Source: Corythucha ciliata
Lineage: Eukaryota > Arthropoda > Insecta > Hemiptera > Tingidae
DNA length: 64,000 nt
Direction of reading: 5' to 3'
Assembly (NCBI GenBank): GCA_038030265.1
Contig: CM075937.1
Coordinates: forward strand, 4,092,001-4,156,000
The position numbers were made by a program, and so were the translations under genes. A model generated the notes under the pieces. That model was given only the letters and a program-made list of their open reading frames with translations, was not told where the DNA came from and did no database searches. Numbering within the stretch: the stretch's first letter is position 1; each line of letters starts with the position of its first letter. Shown here in pieces: positions 49,681-61,109 of this stretch.

Positions 49681-50310
49681 AATTCTTGGGTCCCTCTACT
49701 AAAAATGGTTTGGCCAATTATTTGCCGCCTAAAATAGCTAAACTGACTGTTCTAACAATAAAAACGGCTAAATTTACTACTCTCGCCCCAAAACGTCGAC
49801 TTACGCCTTGAAAATAGCTGAAACTGGCAATGTGTGCCCTAAGAATTCACGCTTGCGAAATGACCAAACTGGTCATTCGTGCCTATGTGAATGATAAAAC
49901 TGACAATTCACGCATTGAAAATGTCTGAACTGACACAAGTCGCTTCCTAATAATAGCCAAACTGGCAATTCGCGACCTAAGAAATTCACGGTCTCAATAT
50001 GACAAACTGGGCTTTCCGGCCTAGGAATGGCTTGATAAACTATTCGCACCCAAGAGATGGCAAAACTGACTGTTCGCGCCTTAGAAATGGCAAAACGGAC
50101 TGTTTTCGTGAGAAAAATTAGTAATACTAACGATTTGGTCCTCCCTAAACTTGACTACCGTCTAAACTGTGATAAACTGACGATTTGCGCCTTCAAAATG
50201 ACGCCCCAAAAACAACCAAACTGACTATCTGCGCCCAAAAAATTGCCTAACTGACTATTCGCGCCTTAAAAATAGCTAATACACGTACAATTCGTGCCAT
50301 TGAATTCGGT
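49681..50310 (+). repeat. Type III ~30-bp degenerate minisatellite array
   Basis: Units read AAATGGCAAAACTGACTGTT followed by CGCGCCTTA, about 30 bp each and heavily diverged. Distinct in sequence from types I and II but with the same unit size and a central CGCG. Confidence 0.7.
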
Positions 50311-50349
50311 TTAAAGTGCGTGTGTAAAGGAGAGAGATGCTCCCTTCCG

Positions 50350-50380
50350 CAGGGGCGTACCAGCCCTTGATCCAGGTGCC
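50350..50380 (+). repeat. hAT-like terminus motif
   Basis: CAGGGGCGTACCAG resembles the terminal repeats of the element at 21.5-24.25 kb. A possible partner is CTAATTACACCCATG ending at 51817, but the flanking 8-mers (CCCTTCCG and AATTGTTA) do not match, so the pair is unproven. Confidence 0.3.
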
Positions 50381-51094
50381 CATGGACGCAGCTTCACTAT
50401 ACATAGAGAGAACATGTCAGATGCATCACTGCCTATTTCGAGGAAAAGAACTGGTAGTTTAGCTGAGATCTGAGAACTCGGCGTAGGAAATCGTCAATTC
50501 ACCGCCAGACACTGAATTGACACCAGAAGTAGAAGTGGTCGTTATTCGTCAAAAAGCAGCGACTTAGGAAATTGTCATTTAAGCCTTCTATTCGACGATG
50601 TTCAACGCTAAACTCGATATTTTGGTCCCCTGGGACTCCCTATTCGGCGATTTCATAATTCCGGTGGCTCTACTAGTGGATGTCTGGAGAACTAAAGTCT
50701 GTGGGTACCTTTCCGTTTATTCCTATGCGTTCCTGCTGTTTTTGCAATAAAATTACGTTCCTGGGGAAGATCTACTGGTAAGCTTTGAATTTTAAATTTT
50801 AGAATTTATTTCAAGACCTTATTTATACTTTTTAGTGAATGTGAAAGATGGCACGGTCATCCAGCCATTTAGCCATGTGCTGCGTCTCCCATCGACACAA
50901 ATCCCATTTTTAAATTGAAATCTTCAACACATCAAATACTTTCAAGCGTGTAAACACAATACAAAATAAATGCGTAGCTTCGATCTAATGGAAAGCTACC
51001 CACAAAACCTGGTTTGCCAAATGGTCAACTGCAGCGCTGTCTGAATTACGACCAAGGCGAATAGTATAGGCACGCGATACCTAACTGCGGTAAT

Positions 51095-51670
51095 TTAATT
51101 GGGTATTTTAGTGAGCTTAGTCCCACGAAAATGGTTCTTTAACGAGCAAAACCCGCGAAGTTGGCGTTTTAGTGAGTCTGAATCGAGAAATCGAGGTTGC
51201 ACTTACATTGTGCAAAATCTTTGTAATTGTGGTTTTGGAATAAAGCAACTCCACGAAATTGGATCTTAAGAAAAACAAAATCCTCACCAGGCCCACGAAA
51301 AAAAGGTTTCTTAGCGACTAGAACTCGCATATGAGCCAGACCCGCAAAAATAATTTTCTTGGCGAGAAAATTCAGTGAAATTGGTATGCTGAAGAGTGAA
51401 ATCAAAGAAATTGTTTTTCTTTTGTTGTTTTTTAGCGAACCGGACCCGCGAGACAAGCTTTTTAGCGAGTCAGACCTACGAACATGGCTTTTTATTATTG
51501 CGCAAATTCCGCTTAATTAGAATTTAAATCAGGCAACCCTGTGAAATTGGCTTTTTAGGAACAAAAACCACAAAAATTTGTATTTTTGAGCCAGCCTTGA
51601 AAAAACTGTTTTTAGGCGAGATGCATTTTTTCTTTTTTTAGAGAGCCAAAATCCCAGAAATTGGCGATCC
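51095..51670 (+). repeat. Type II minisatellite array
   Basis: Units read CCCGCGAAATTGGCTTTTTA followed by GCGAGTCAGA, about 30 bp. A 95-codon minus-strand frame (51169-51456) is this array in phase, showing recurring residues such as KKPFFRG. Confidence 0.75.
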
Positions 51671-53913
51671 TGTAGGATGTGTAGATTTTGGTGGAAGGTA
51701 CCTACGGGTGGTCAGCTCCCTCGACCCGGCTCCGACTACGGCTTCGCTTTGAGTCTATACTGGAGGGGAACTGCCCATGTCCTCCGCCCCACTGGGAAAC
51801 CTCTAATTACACCCATGAATTGTTACACCATATCGTCCTTCGCCGACTGCTCTTATATTCTGTCACGATTACTTGAAAAGATCAAACAGCTCCGAGCGTT
51901 TAAAATCTAGCGACAAGTGGGTCGTTTAGCTTTTACGACCCAAACATCCTTCTTTTCTACCGGACATCACTGTCGAGTATTTTCGTATTGTTGGAAACCT
52001 TGGACTGGGGTAGATTACCCTCCACTTTCATCTCTGCTCTTTGAAATCAACTGGGATGAGGGCCACGAAAAGTTTCCTTGAACTTATCGGTCAATGTAAA
52101 AATGAATAGGACCAGACTGACCTTATTATACCGTCCATCATTCAAAGGATTCCGTTTCCTTCGCAAAATAAATAAATTAAAAAATATGAACGAACGAGGT
52201 TTCGTGATGAGATCCTCGAAACTTTATTAATACCGTCCTTCTTCACTTGAGGGAGATAAAAATTATGTTTGAATTGCTTTGGCATGAAAGTTGAAGACAA
52301 ATTTAATTTCACTTTTATCATCATCCGTTCTTCGGAAAAAGGGAAACAATGGACGAAACTCTGCTGACGTGCTTGTTTTTCCAAGTTGATACTCGAAACA
52401 AAACAAAGAAGAAAAATAACGTGACTCTTTCTCGTTGACGGGGTTTAAACTCTCTCGAGTTACTTTCCAAGAACCTTGAAAATTGTACCGGGTTTAATAA
52501 TTTCAGTTTAATTTGCTCAGCGTTCATTTTTTTTTTCTCAAATCTTTTTAACCCCTCTTTTTACTTTTTGGTCATTGTACTTTGTTGAGTTTAATATCCT
52601 TCAGATATAAATAGGTATTCAATGATGTTTTTCCGAGTTCGAAGGATAGTCATTCTATTCCCAATCATAATAACAAGAAAAGGTTGTTCAAAAAAAAAAA
52701 AAAGTAAAAGGAACAACAAAAGTGTACCCTGACTTTTTTGAAAAGGATTTTTACGTTTGCGTTGACCGCGCACTGACAATTGGAGTCGGTCCCACAGAAA
52801 AGAGAGAGTGTGAGGGAGGGTGAAAGAGTGAGAGAAAAATCCTTCAGTTGGATTCTGAGTGAACGAACGAAAAGAGGTAGTGACGGGGGGGGGGGGTGAT
52901 GAGAGGAAGAGGAATTGTTGAAGAGATGCTGTGCTGAAGCTACTGCGATTGACACACGTAAAAGTATTGGGCTGACGAACCGGAGAGTTCATTGTCTGTC
53001 CCTGAAGTGATGGGTATATTGTTTGATTCAGGGAGTGAGCGAGAGAGAATGAGAGTGTGTGTGTGAGAGAGAGAAGCCAACCACTTGAATGGGAATGGAC
53101 AGTCCGTGAGACGTGGATGAGGTGATTTTTTTTCGTTTGTGCTATTTTCGAATGGATTACGAACGTGATGGTTTAGATTTCGATTAAATATATTCGAGAA
53201 ATGTCAATTTCAGGATGGACAAATTCGGTGTCAGAGTAGGGGGGAATCATTTCATACCTGTCTACACTTTTGGTATAAGGTTATACACAGTTTGTGATTT
53301 TAACATTGATGAATAAAAGTATATGCGCGTTAAAACGACAAAGTTTGACAAAGCATGTTGAAAGTTTCCACTTCCGTTGAAATATCTGGTGCTGTTCAAA
53401 GGATAGGAACGTTGGATAATTAAGTTTTATAGAAGAACAGTCTCAAGTTCCATTGATTAGATTATGTCAGAACGAAGTTCCAAAGCAATTCAAATGTACA
53501 AAAACAAAAAAATTGCACAAAAGTTACTCATTTCTTCAGTCAGTCTTAATTTGACAGGTGTTTTCCCCTCATGAAGACTCAAGACACGCAAATGTAATTT
53601 ATCCAGGTATAGGGCTGCGAAAGGGTGGGCTGTCTCTTGATAGAGTTAGCTCAACTTTCAGTATATCTATTTACTTACTTCAGCGACTTAATTTAGATGT
53701 TAATTAGGAGTGCTTTTCAATTGGCTGTTTGTTTTTCCCTGGTTTCCAGATAATTTCGGGTCTCTTGACATGACTTTCAATCAAATTTCATTTGGAAGAA
53801 AATCGGTTTTTTCCTTTAGGTATGAAAATAAGAAATAAAATACTTTTTTATATTCTAATTGCCATTCACCATTAAAATAACGCCGAGGCAATCTCAAATA
53901 AAGTAATTAATTC
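51671..53913. other. No supported gene; purine-rich repeats
   Basis: Includes a possible hAT-like end (51803-51817), a G12 run (52885-52896) and GA-rich stretches (52796-52845 and 53035-53075). A 133-codon minus-strand frame at 52591-52992 is low-complexity and not convincing. Confidence 0.5.
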
Positions 53914-53951
53914 TATAATGCCAGCCTTATTGTTAAAGACCTTAACTCAGT
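53914..53951 (+). promoter_or_regulatory. Candidate TATA plus initiator core promoter
   Basis: TATAAT at 53914-53919 and TCAGT at 53947-53951. The TATA to start distance (about 35) is slightly longer than usual. Confidence 0.3.
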
Positions 53952-53973
53952 CATAAAAAGAAGCACAATAAAA

Positions 53974-54013
53974 ATGTTTTATTTTCCAACTTTCATACTT
54001 GTCGCCATTGCGG
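53974..54013 (+). CDS. Possible signal-peptide first exon
   Basis: ATG follows 23 bases after the initiator in AATAAAAATG. Thirteen codons (MFYFPTFILVAIA) are hydrophobic and end at G|GTATGT, a good donor, in phase 1. First exons that split a signal peptide are common in insect secreted and cuticular genes. If unspliced the frame ends after 22 codons, and a strong acceptor-like TTCCGCAG lies only 25 bases on, which confuses the picture. Confidence 0.3.
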
Positions 54014-54607
54014 GTATGTCTTTTTCTTTTGTTCCGCAGAAATGATTGAATGAATGCACTAAATCAAAGAACATAAGGAAATAAAATGTTCGCTTTTAGA
54101 GAAACGAGGGAAAAGCTGTATTGAGCTACAATAAAACAAGCGGACTAAGTGCAATTTCTCTCTTACTCGCTCACTCTCTCTCTCTCTCTATTGCCCCTCT
54201 TGATGAGTTGACTGCATATTATTATTTGATTTGTTTTTCTCGAATAGCCTCACTTTCTCTCGTTTGACACAATCATATTCGAATAACATTGTTGCTAATT
54301 TTTGTGTGTGTATGCCTCTGTTAATGAGGCAAAATATAGTCTGTCCCAAATTAAAAACAAAAAAACGGATCCTCGCCCTTCATTGTTTTTATTTCTGCTT
54401 TAATGAACTTCCAATTGTCAAATGAAGCAACCCGGAGGCCGCCACCGAACAAGTTGGGGAGGCTTTTCATAAATTTAAAGCTCTGAATCAACCCCCCCCC
54501 CACCCACCCACCTCATCCAATCACAGACACCATTCAGATGGCGCAGAGAGAAGGAATGAGATTGCCGGGGGGGAGGGAAGAGAGTTGCTCGATGTAAAAT
54601 GGAGCAT

Positions 54608-54640
54608 TATAAAGGAAACAATACTCTTGGTTGGTCGTCC
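54608..54640 (+). promoter_or_regulatory. Candidate TATA-box promoter (TATAAAG)
   Basis: A canonical TATAAAG at 54608-54614, with a transcription start expected near 54638 in GGTCGTCC. A consensus donor, AATCAG|GTAACA, follows at 54677/54678 with no ATG in between, suggesting a non-coding first exon. Confidence 0.4.
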
Positions 54641-54677
54641 AATTTACGTCTTCTGAGGACTTTTGAATCAAAATCAG
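54638..54677 (+). other. Candidate non-coding first exon
   Basis: About 40 bases from the expected start to the donor CAG|GTAACA. The coding exons were not identified. Confidence 0.3.
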
Positions 54678-55484
54678 GTAACATCATTGGTTCGAAGAGG
54701 GTGAAGTTAGTATTTCAAGTTGGATAGACAGTTTAGACATGGGCTGTATGATGAGCTTTTTAACTATGAAGTAACTCAAGATTTTAACTAGGGAAAGGTA
54801 ATCCTTTCGGATTCAGACATTGAGATGCTCTCCCTCCCTTCAGCATACATAGTGAGCCAGGTAGAGTTCGTGCTATAATGTATACGACCAACTATGGCAC
54901 ATAATATGATGTAACGCGAAATGAACCCACTCAAACCCATGATCCGTGCGTTCTATCTTTACGCTAATTGATTTCTGTTATGCCATCAATGGGCAAATAA
55001 ATAAACCTCTGTAACTGGCTCTCTTATCCGCGGTTTAAGATGGTAAAAACTCTCATATTCCTCTATCATCAAATCCATGAGTGACTCCTCATTCGTGGAT
55101 AAGTTCTTATTTATCGAAATATTTAGCAATAAGACTTGTAATCACCAGGAGGAGGCATGAAAACTCTTCGGCTGCCTACGGGTTTGATTTGACCGTTATA
55201 GATGGAATGCGCAGAAGTTATACAGCTCAGCTCAGTCAAATGCTGTGCCGGGCAGCTAGAATTGATATTTTGGAAGGTGAACACCCTTCAATTGGTTTTT
55301 TGAGATGACGTAGTACAGTTGGGGGGGGGGGGACATGGTCCTTCCTCCACGCGTCTGGGCTTGACATCACAGGAAGCCATTGCACATTGGAAGTTTTGGT
55401 ACCAAAATCCAGATTTGTACTTCATTCAGGCTGAACAGCCAGTTTATATTTTATATTTTATGCTTGTCACGAGGCAAGTAAACG
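54678..55484. other. No recognisable gene
   Basis: Presumed intron or intergenic sequence with a G12 run at 55321-55332. Confidence 0.5.
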
Positions 55485-56115
55485 GCTAAAAGTTTACGAA
55501 AAGCGCTAATAATCGTGGCTAAAACGGTGAAAAAGCGATCATTCGCGGCTGAAATTTTAAGATATTCGCAGTTTCTCGACACAACTTCTAGATCTAAATT
55601 GACCACAAACCTCTAATTCATGGTTTAGGTGGGCTGAAATGTATAGGAAAAAAGCAAATATGCTGTGCTTGGGGCAAGTTCGCGTCTACAATTGAGTGAA
55701 ATCGGTAATTCGCGGCTAAAATAGAGAAACATTGCTAATTCGCAGCTAAAATTTGGCGAAAAACGATAATTCATGGTTTCTCACCTCAAATTTCAGACGT
55801 AAATTGAGCCAAAATTGATAATTCGCGCCTGAAGTTGAGGAAACTGCAATGCGCGGCTAAGAATGAGAAAATTCGATAATCCGCGGTTCCTAGAAACAAC
55901 TTCTAGACGACAATTGAGCGAAAATCGCTAATTATCGCAGTTTATGGTGGCCCTTTTATGACTGGAAATGAGACGAAACGCTACAATGCTGCTGATGGTG
56001 CTATAATTCCAGAGAAAAGGCGTTAATTCGTGACTGGAAGGAGGGGAAAACGCTAATTCGCGGCTGGAATGAAGAAAAAACGATAATTCGCGCTTAAAAT
56101 TGAGAGAAATGCCAA
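55485..56115 (+). repeat. Type I minisatellite array
   Basis: Units such as GGTAATTCGCGGCTAAAATA and GCTAATTCGCAGCTAAAATT, 30-31 bp each. No terminal inverted repeats were found at its borders. Confidence 0.8.
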
Positions 56116-58700
56116 TTAACATTCCAATGGACCGCGTTAGCCCTGGGATGGGTTTAAATGTGTTTCACTACGTGAAGTAGAGCAACCCAGTCTATTCATC
56201 TTCTTTTGAATTCAAAGATTTTCTGTACAATTTCGTACCATTTATATATGGTAAAGCGCATGTGCCTATAGGGAAAAGGAAAAGATAACTGTAAGTAAAT
56301 CGTAATCCTCTGCAAGGTTGCTCCTGAAGGGGAGGGACGATTCGACGCATACAAACATTTCTGACGTTAAATCCATACAAATTCAACGTCATTTAACAAA
56401 TTTTACTTCAGGTATGCGTCATTTCAACTCACAATCATACCCCATTTCTTCCCCGATCACAGCCGAGTGATTTACACTCGTCTCTTCCTACTCAGCGCGC
56501 GCCATCACCGCAATTCTCGCTCTCGTATTCGTATAGCAACTCACTATTGAAGTCTGAAGTGAAATGGAGGTGTTGGGGAGGTCAAAATAGAGAAAGTTAC
56601 GGGGGGAAAAGGGGGATGGGAGACAGACGGAGAAAGAGAGTGTGAGAGAGCGCTAAGCAAAATAGATGACTATACTGCTGGGGAATTTGGAATGATCCGA
56701 CAGGATTTCAGGCTCATTCTCGGCTACATCTCCTTTCTGCATTATCCCTTACCTCATTCATCGACTCATTCTATGGAAAGTAGCGTTAACATCTCACCTA
56801 TACAAGCCACTTCCTATCGGAAAAACGTCACTTCGTATTTTCACACGTTTTCCTCTTCCTCAGACTCTCTCAATAGTGATCCACTCGGCATTAACGACAT
56901 TGAATACGTTAGAAATACCCCCTCCTAATGTACCCTTTATAACAAATAAAATGAAAATCCGTCAGATTGGTACAATTTTCTTTCGAAAACCCCACTTTTT
57001 TAAGTCCAAAGCGTTATTATTATAAATTATTCTTTTTATTATCATTAAAACCTCCTGGAAGGCGAGGAATCATGCAAGGGAGGTACAAAAAAGAAACCGA
57101 AGGCCAACAAGTCGAGTCTTTTCTTTTATCTCTCTCACCCTCTACTCCTCTCTTCCATTCTTCTTAATTCTTGAGGCTTATAATAACACACATAATACTT
57201 TCTATAGCTGTTCACATCACGTTGCGTCCTTCAAAATTAAAAAAAAAAAAAAAAGATTCAAAGCGCATTTTTATCGAGGAAAAAGTTTACATTAACGCAA
57301 TTTGGCGTTGTCCTTCTATAACATCAAAATATGGAAATTTGCCCCCTCCTCCCACGTGTTTTTATCTCACTCTCGGACAGAGTCAAAATCCTCGCAAAAA
57401 TCTGCCCCCCCCCCTTAAAAGATAGATACGCGATTCTAATGATCGCGTTTAGATGTTCAAGATCCCCCTCACTCCACCGCCGCTCGACAACGTTGAAACT
57501 TTAGGCATTCCTTTTCAAATGAAAAATAGGGGAATGTAAAGAATGACAGAGAAATATATTGAAGCAATTCCAATAGGGGGGGGGGGAGTATTCTGAGAAA
57601 AGGAGGCTGAACTCAGTTTTTTTTTTTCTTTAATGACGAGAAAAATTAGGAAGTCAAGACAGTATACGTATAGAAGAGAAATATGATATTTCCGCATGAT
57701 GCACCAACATGCAAGTTGGCCCTTTGAACCAATTCGTTCAAAAGAAAGGTAAGAAATTCAGAAGTGGGTAGATTGGAAAGGGATGAGGGGTAAAAATAGA
57801 GAAAGTTGGCATAAGGACGGAACTTGCTCAGCCGAGATGGAAACATTGTTGGGATTTTATTTGTTCGAACGGCTGAAATTGGATCAAAAGATTTTCATTA
57901 AATAAGAATCTGGCGACGCAACTTCTCGGATAAAGCAACAGTTGCTTAATGGAAAAAGAAGTGCGCTGGATTTAAAAAAAAAAAATCGACTCTTGACCTA
58001 GAAACAATGTTAGGCCATCGACGTCAACACGTGGAATCCTGACGTGATCGTTTAACAAGGGAAAGAGGACTCTGGAAGGACTCAATAGGCATCTTGAAAT
58101 CACCCAAACGTCCAAAACAACTCATGGAAATTCCTTGAGAATAATCAGACCTTGGGCCGAACTTTTAGAACGCTGAATGAGACAACAATTTTCGGCCTAG
58201 TATGCATCACTTTTCCAATTGTCCCCCAGCTTTTCCATTTTATTACGAGCTAGTTTGTTAGGAAAATGAGACCCAAACCAACAAGAAAAAAAAAGATCCA
58301 CAGGCTGCCCTATTTGGAGATTCCCTCACGCGTTATAAATGTTGAAACCTCTGTGACATGTTGTCGTGAAAGTGACATTCAAATTTTGAATCCTGACGGT
58401 ATGAAATGAAGCTTATTTTAGTTAGGCTACAACCTGCACAACACAAAAAACAGGAGAGGTCCTCGTGAGCAGAAGGACCTCAGTGAGCCAACCCGAAAGA
58501 AACACTTTCACTTGACTTTCAAAACTCGAATTTCAATTCTTAACGTAATAATTAAAGGCTCTCTACAATTTTATTGAGTGACAACTCAACGTTTTATTCC
58601 TTTCGTCCAAATAAATCCGTCCGGCAGGAAATCCTTCATACTGATAACTGAAGGATTTACATAACTTTTTTGTCTATTGAAAAAACAATTTGATTTATTT
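56116..58700. other. No identified coding exon
   Basis: Contains a CpG-richer, GA-flanked patch at 56470-56650, poly-G/C runs at 57405-57414 and 57576-57586, and T or A runs. It would contain the downstream introns of the minus-strand gene starting at 58.77 kb. No acceptor followed by a convincing frame was found. Confidence 0.45.
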
Positions 58701-58702
58701 AC

Positions 58703-58769
58703 CTTGCTGTGAATTGACTACTGCCAGGAGCGCCAAAACTCCGATAGCTATAAATCCTCGTGAATCCAT
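58703..58769 (-). CDS. First coding exon of a secreted protein (signal peptide)
   Basis: On the minus strand ATG at 58769-58767 opens 22 codons plus one base, ending at CAAG|GTAAAT, a good 5' splice site. The peptide has a short n-region with an arginine (MDSRG), a hydrophobic core FIAIGVLALLAVV and a polar c-region NSQQ, a textbook secretory signal peptide with probable cleavage after NS or near the exon end. Start context GACATCGATG is acceptable. Insect cuticular, chemosensory and enzyme genes commonly place the signal peptide alone in exon 1. The remaining exons would lie at lower coordinates but were not recognised, so the mature protein is unknown. Confidence 0.6.
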
Positions 58770-58843
58770 CGATGTCACCTTGAATCACAGTCTGTCCAGG
58801 ACCATATCCGCTTAAAATGTTACTGTCTAAATCCCGCTTTCAC

Positions 58844-58870
58844 TGCACAAATTTTTCCCACCGTATTTAC
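58844..58870 (-). promoter_or_regulatory. Candidate promoter for the signal-peptide exon
   Basis: Read on the minus strand, TTGTGCAGTGAAAG gives an initiator-like CAGT with a start near 58844. A TATA-like GTAAATAC lies about 25 bases upstream (58870-58863). The leader to the ATG would be about 75 bases. Confidence 0.35.
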
Positions 58871-59623
58871 GTTCGTTAAACAAAAATAATATTGAAGACT
58901 CACAACAACAAAAAACAAATTAAAAAATGAAATCACTTCCACCCGCGAAACTGTCACTGTCTTTTTTTTTTTTGTCCCGGCGCTCACTTCAGCGTGGTCT
59001 TTTTTTCTATACTGTCGTACGAAGAGGAGACTTCTTGTTTTAAAATGAAAATCCTTTCAGCGCACTCCTGATGGCTGCCTGTGGCCGACTGCCGAAGGAA
59101 GGACGCGCAAGGTGAGGCAGAAAAAAAAAAAAAAGAAGAAGGAAAGGCGACCTCCCGAGGAACGGGTTGAGAGTCGGGTTTGCCGTTGCCATGGGTACTT
59201 TTAGGTGGGAAAACGTGGGTTTTTTCCTTTTCATTTTCCCGTTTCGCGGTGGTGTGTTTGCTCGTGGGTGGATGGAGGAAAGGAAGGAAATTATCCCCTT
59301 TTTTAGGCATATTTTATGGCTTTCGTTGTCAAAGTAAAATTATAGTGTGGAGGGAAGCACTCAGAAATCTTCCGAGTGAGAGAGTACGACTGTATTCTAC
59401 AGCTATTTACGCACACTTGCAAATGCTCTCTTAATTTAGCTACAGGCTCGTGATTTCGTTTACTAGAGGTGCTTAGCACTATTATAAAACAAGTGGATAA
59501 AGTGTGATTTTATCTGCGAGGTTTTTTTTTAGTGAACGAGCAGGTAAAATCCACTTTTCCTCGAGTTGCAGACGCTATTTTTCGCGCGACGCCAGACGAA
59601 TTTAGCAGAAAGTTGCGAACTCG

Positions 59624-59838
59624 TCAGTTAAGACAGAGAAAAAAGTGAAGGACGAATTCCTTCATCATCGCGAACACCTTTCATGACGTCGAAAACTCAC
59701 ATCTCACTCAGTGATGAAGAAAAGGTTGAAGTTTCAAGTCCTTTGTTCAGATACTCAAACGTGCGAACAAAAGAAAAGCCACTGTTGTTCACGAATTTGG
59801 TTTTCAGGGTGACAAAAATCCGTGTTTGCGCTAAATAA
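59624..59838 (+). CDS. Possible short ORF downstream of a TCAGTT initiator
   Basis: TCAGTT at 59624-59629 is followed 57 bases later by an ATG (59683) opening 51 codons (MTSKTHISLSDEEKVEV...) to TAA at 59836-59838. Composition is protein-like and acidic at first, but the last codons run into the neighbouring type II array. No family is recognised. It could be a first exon whose donor I cannot place, or chance. Confidence 0.2.
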
Positions 59839-61085
59839 GTGACCAACCCGCAAAATTGGGGTTTTCAATTAAAGCCCCCCCCCCCTCCCGAAGATGTTTT
59901 ATGAGAGAATGAAACTCACGGAATGATTAAGGACCAATATCCGTCGAATTATTTTTAGACTTGGCCACTCGTACCACCAGCTGAAGGCCTTGAAAGAGCT
60001 AAACCATAGGAAAATTATTTCTGAATGAGCGAAAACCCATGAAATTATGATTTGAAGTAGCCATCTTACAATGTTTAGATTTGCATGAGCTCGGAATTCG
60101 TATTTTGGAGGAAACAATTCCTTGAATTTCTTGATGGAACGAACCATATTAGTTTTTGGAAACAGCCCAACCTGCAAAATTGAGTTTAGAAGGATTGAAC
60201 CTGCACACTTTGGTTTATGAAAAGGCAAAAATCACAAAATTGGGATTAAACTTGCGTTTGTTTATGAAAATTCCAAAGTTCGGAGACCATAACGTGAAAC
60301 GCAATGTTGTTTTCAGTGAGAGCAAAATCTGGAAAATGGGTTTTCTGATAGGCAAACCCGTAAAATTTGGTTTTTTGATAGAGCATTTCCCTCCCCCCAC
60401 GGTCCGAGTTTGTTTTTGAGACAGTCAAACCGATAAAATTTGGTTTTTGGAAGAGGCAAACTCGCGAAATTTGATTTTTGTAAGGCCCAACCCGCCCAAT
60501 TGTTTTTTTTTTGATGATGTAATACCCCCACCCCCAACCATCGTTGGATTTTTTACAGGCACTAACTCGTGAAATGTGGTTTTGAACCAGCGCAAAACCC
60601 CTCGAAATCGGGTTTTTAATACAAAAATCCCCTCCCCCTCTCGGTAATCTGATCAACGAAATTTAGGCCCAAATTCATAGTCGTCCCTTGAGAAAATATT
60701 CCCTTGACTCGATTCAAAACAGATGATTCACAAATTAGAATGACTGATTTGAAGTCCCTCAAGGGAATACTTTCCTCAAGGGACGACTATGAATTTGACC
60801 CTTAATGTTTTTTTTTAAAGTCAAACCCTTGAAATTGGGTTTCGAAAGAGCCTTAAGTCGCGCACCAACTCCTCAAAATGTTAGTTTGAGAAAGTCAAAC
60901 CCACGAACTATGGTTTTTTGAAAGAGGTGAACTCGCGAAATTTGATTTTTGTAAGACCCAACCCCGTGAACTTGCTCTTTGTGAGTGTCAAATAGGCAAA
61001 ATTCGTTCTATGAATGATTGGACCTACCATGAAATTTGATTTTTGAAACATCCAAACTCGCGAAATTACGAGACCTAGTTCACAA
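59800..61085 (+). repeat. Type II minisatellite array
   Basis: Units read CGCGAAATTTGGTTTTTGAA followed by AGAGGCAAAC, about 30-31 bp. The minus strand is open for 136 codons (60246-60656), showing a diverged ten-residue repeat with recurring ISRV, F and QKPNF-like residues. A Harbinger-like MITE interrupts it at 60666-60801. Confidence 0.8.
60663..60804. mobile_element. 136-bp Harbinger-like MITE with TTA target duplication
   Basis: Element 60666-60801. The left end GGCCCAAATTCATAGTCGTC and the reverse complement of the right end GGGTCAAATTCATAGTCGTC continue as inverted repeats for about 40 bp with few mismatches (CCCTTGAG, then TATTCCCTTGA). TTA occurs directly on both sides (60663-60665 and 60802-60804), the three-base duplication typical of PIF/Harbinger. 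No coding capacity. Confidence 0.75.
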
Positions 61086-61109
61086 GCTTTGTGCTATGCG
61101 TTTGTGGAG

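Noticed and set aside
52591..52992. 133-codon minus-strand open frame
   Set aside because: Low-complexity translation of GA-rich and poly-A sequence with no recognisable domain or splice context.
57534..57548. GGAATGTAAAGAA resembles the 5' part of microRNA miR-1
   Set aside because: miR-1 is almost invariant in animals and the 3' half here differs. No precursor hairpin is visible.
60246..60656. 136-codon minus-strand open frame with repeating peptide
   Set aside because: This is the type II minisatellite read in phase, reported as a repeat and not as a gene.
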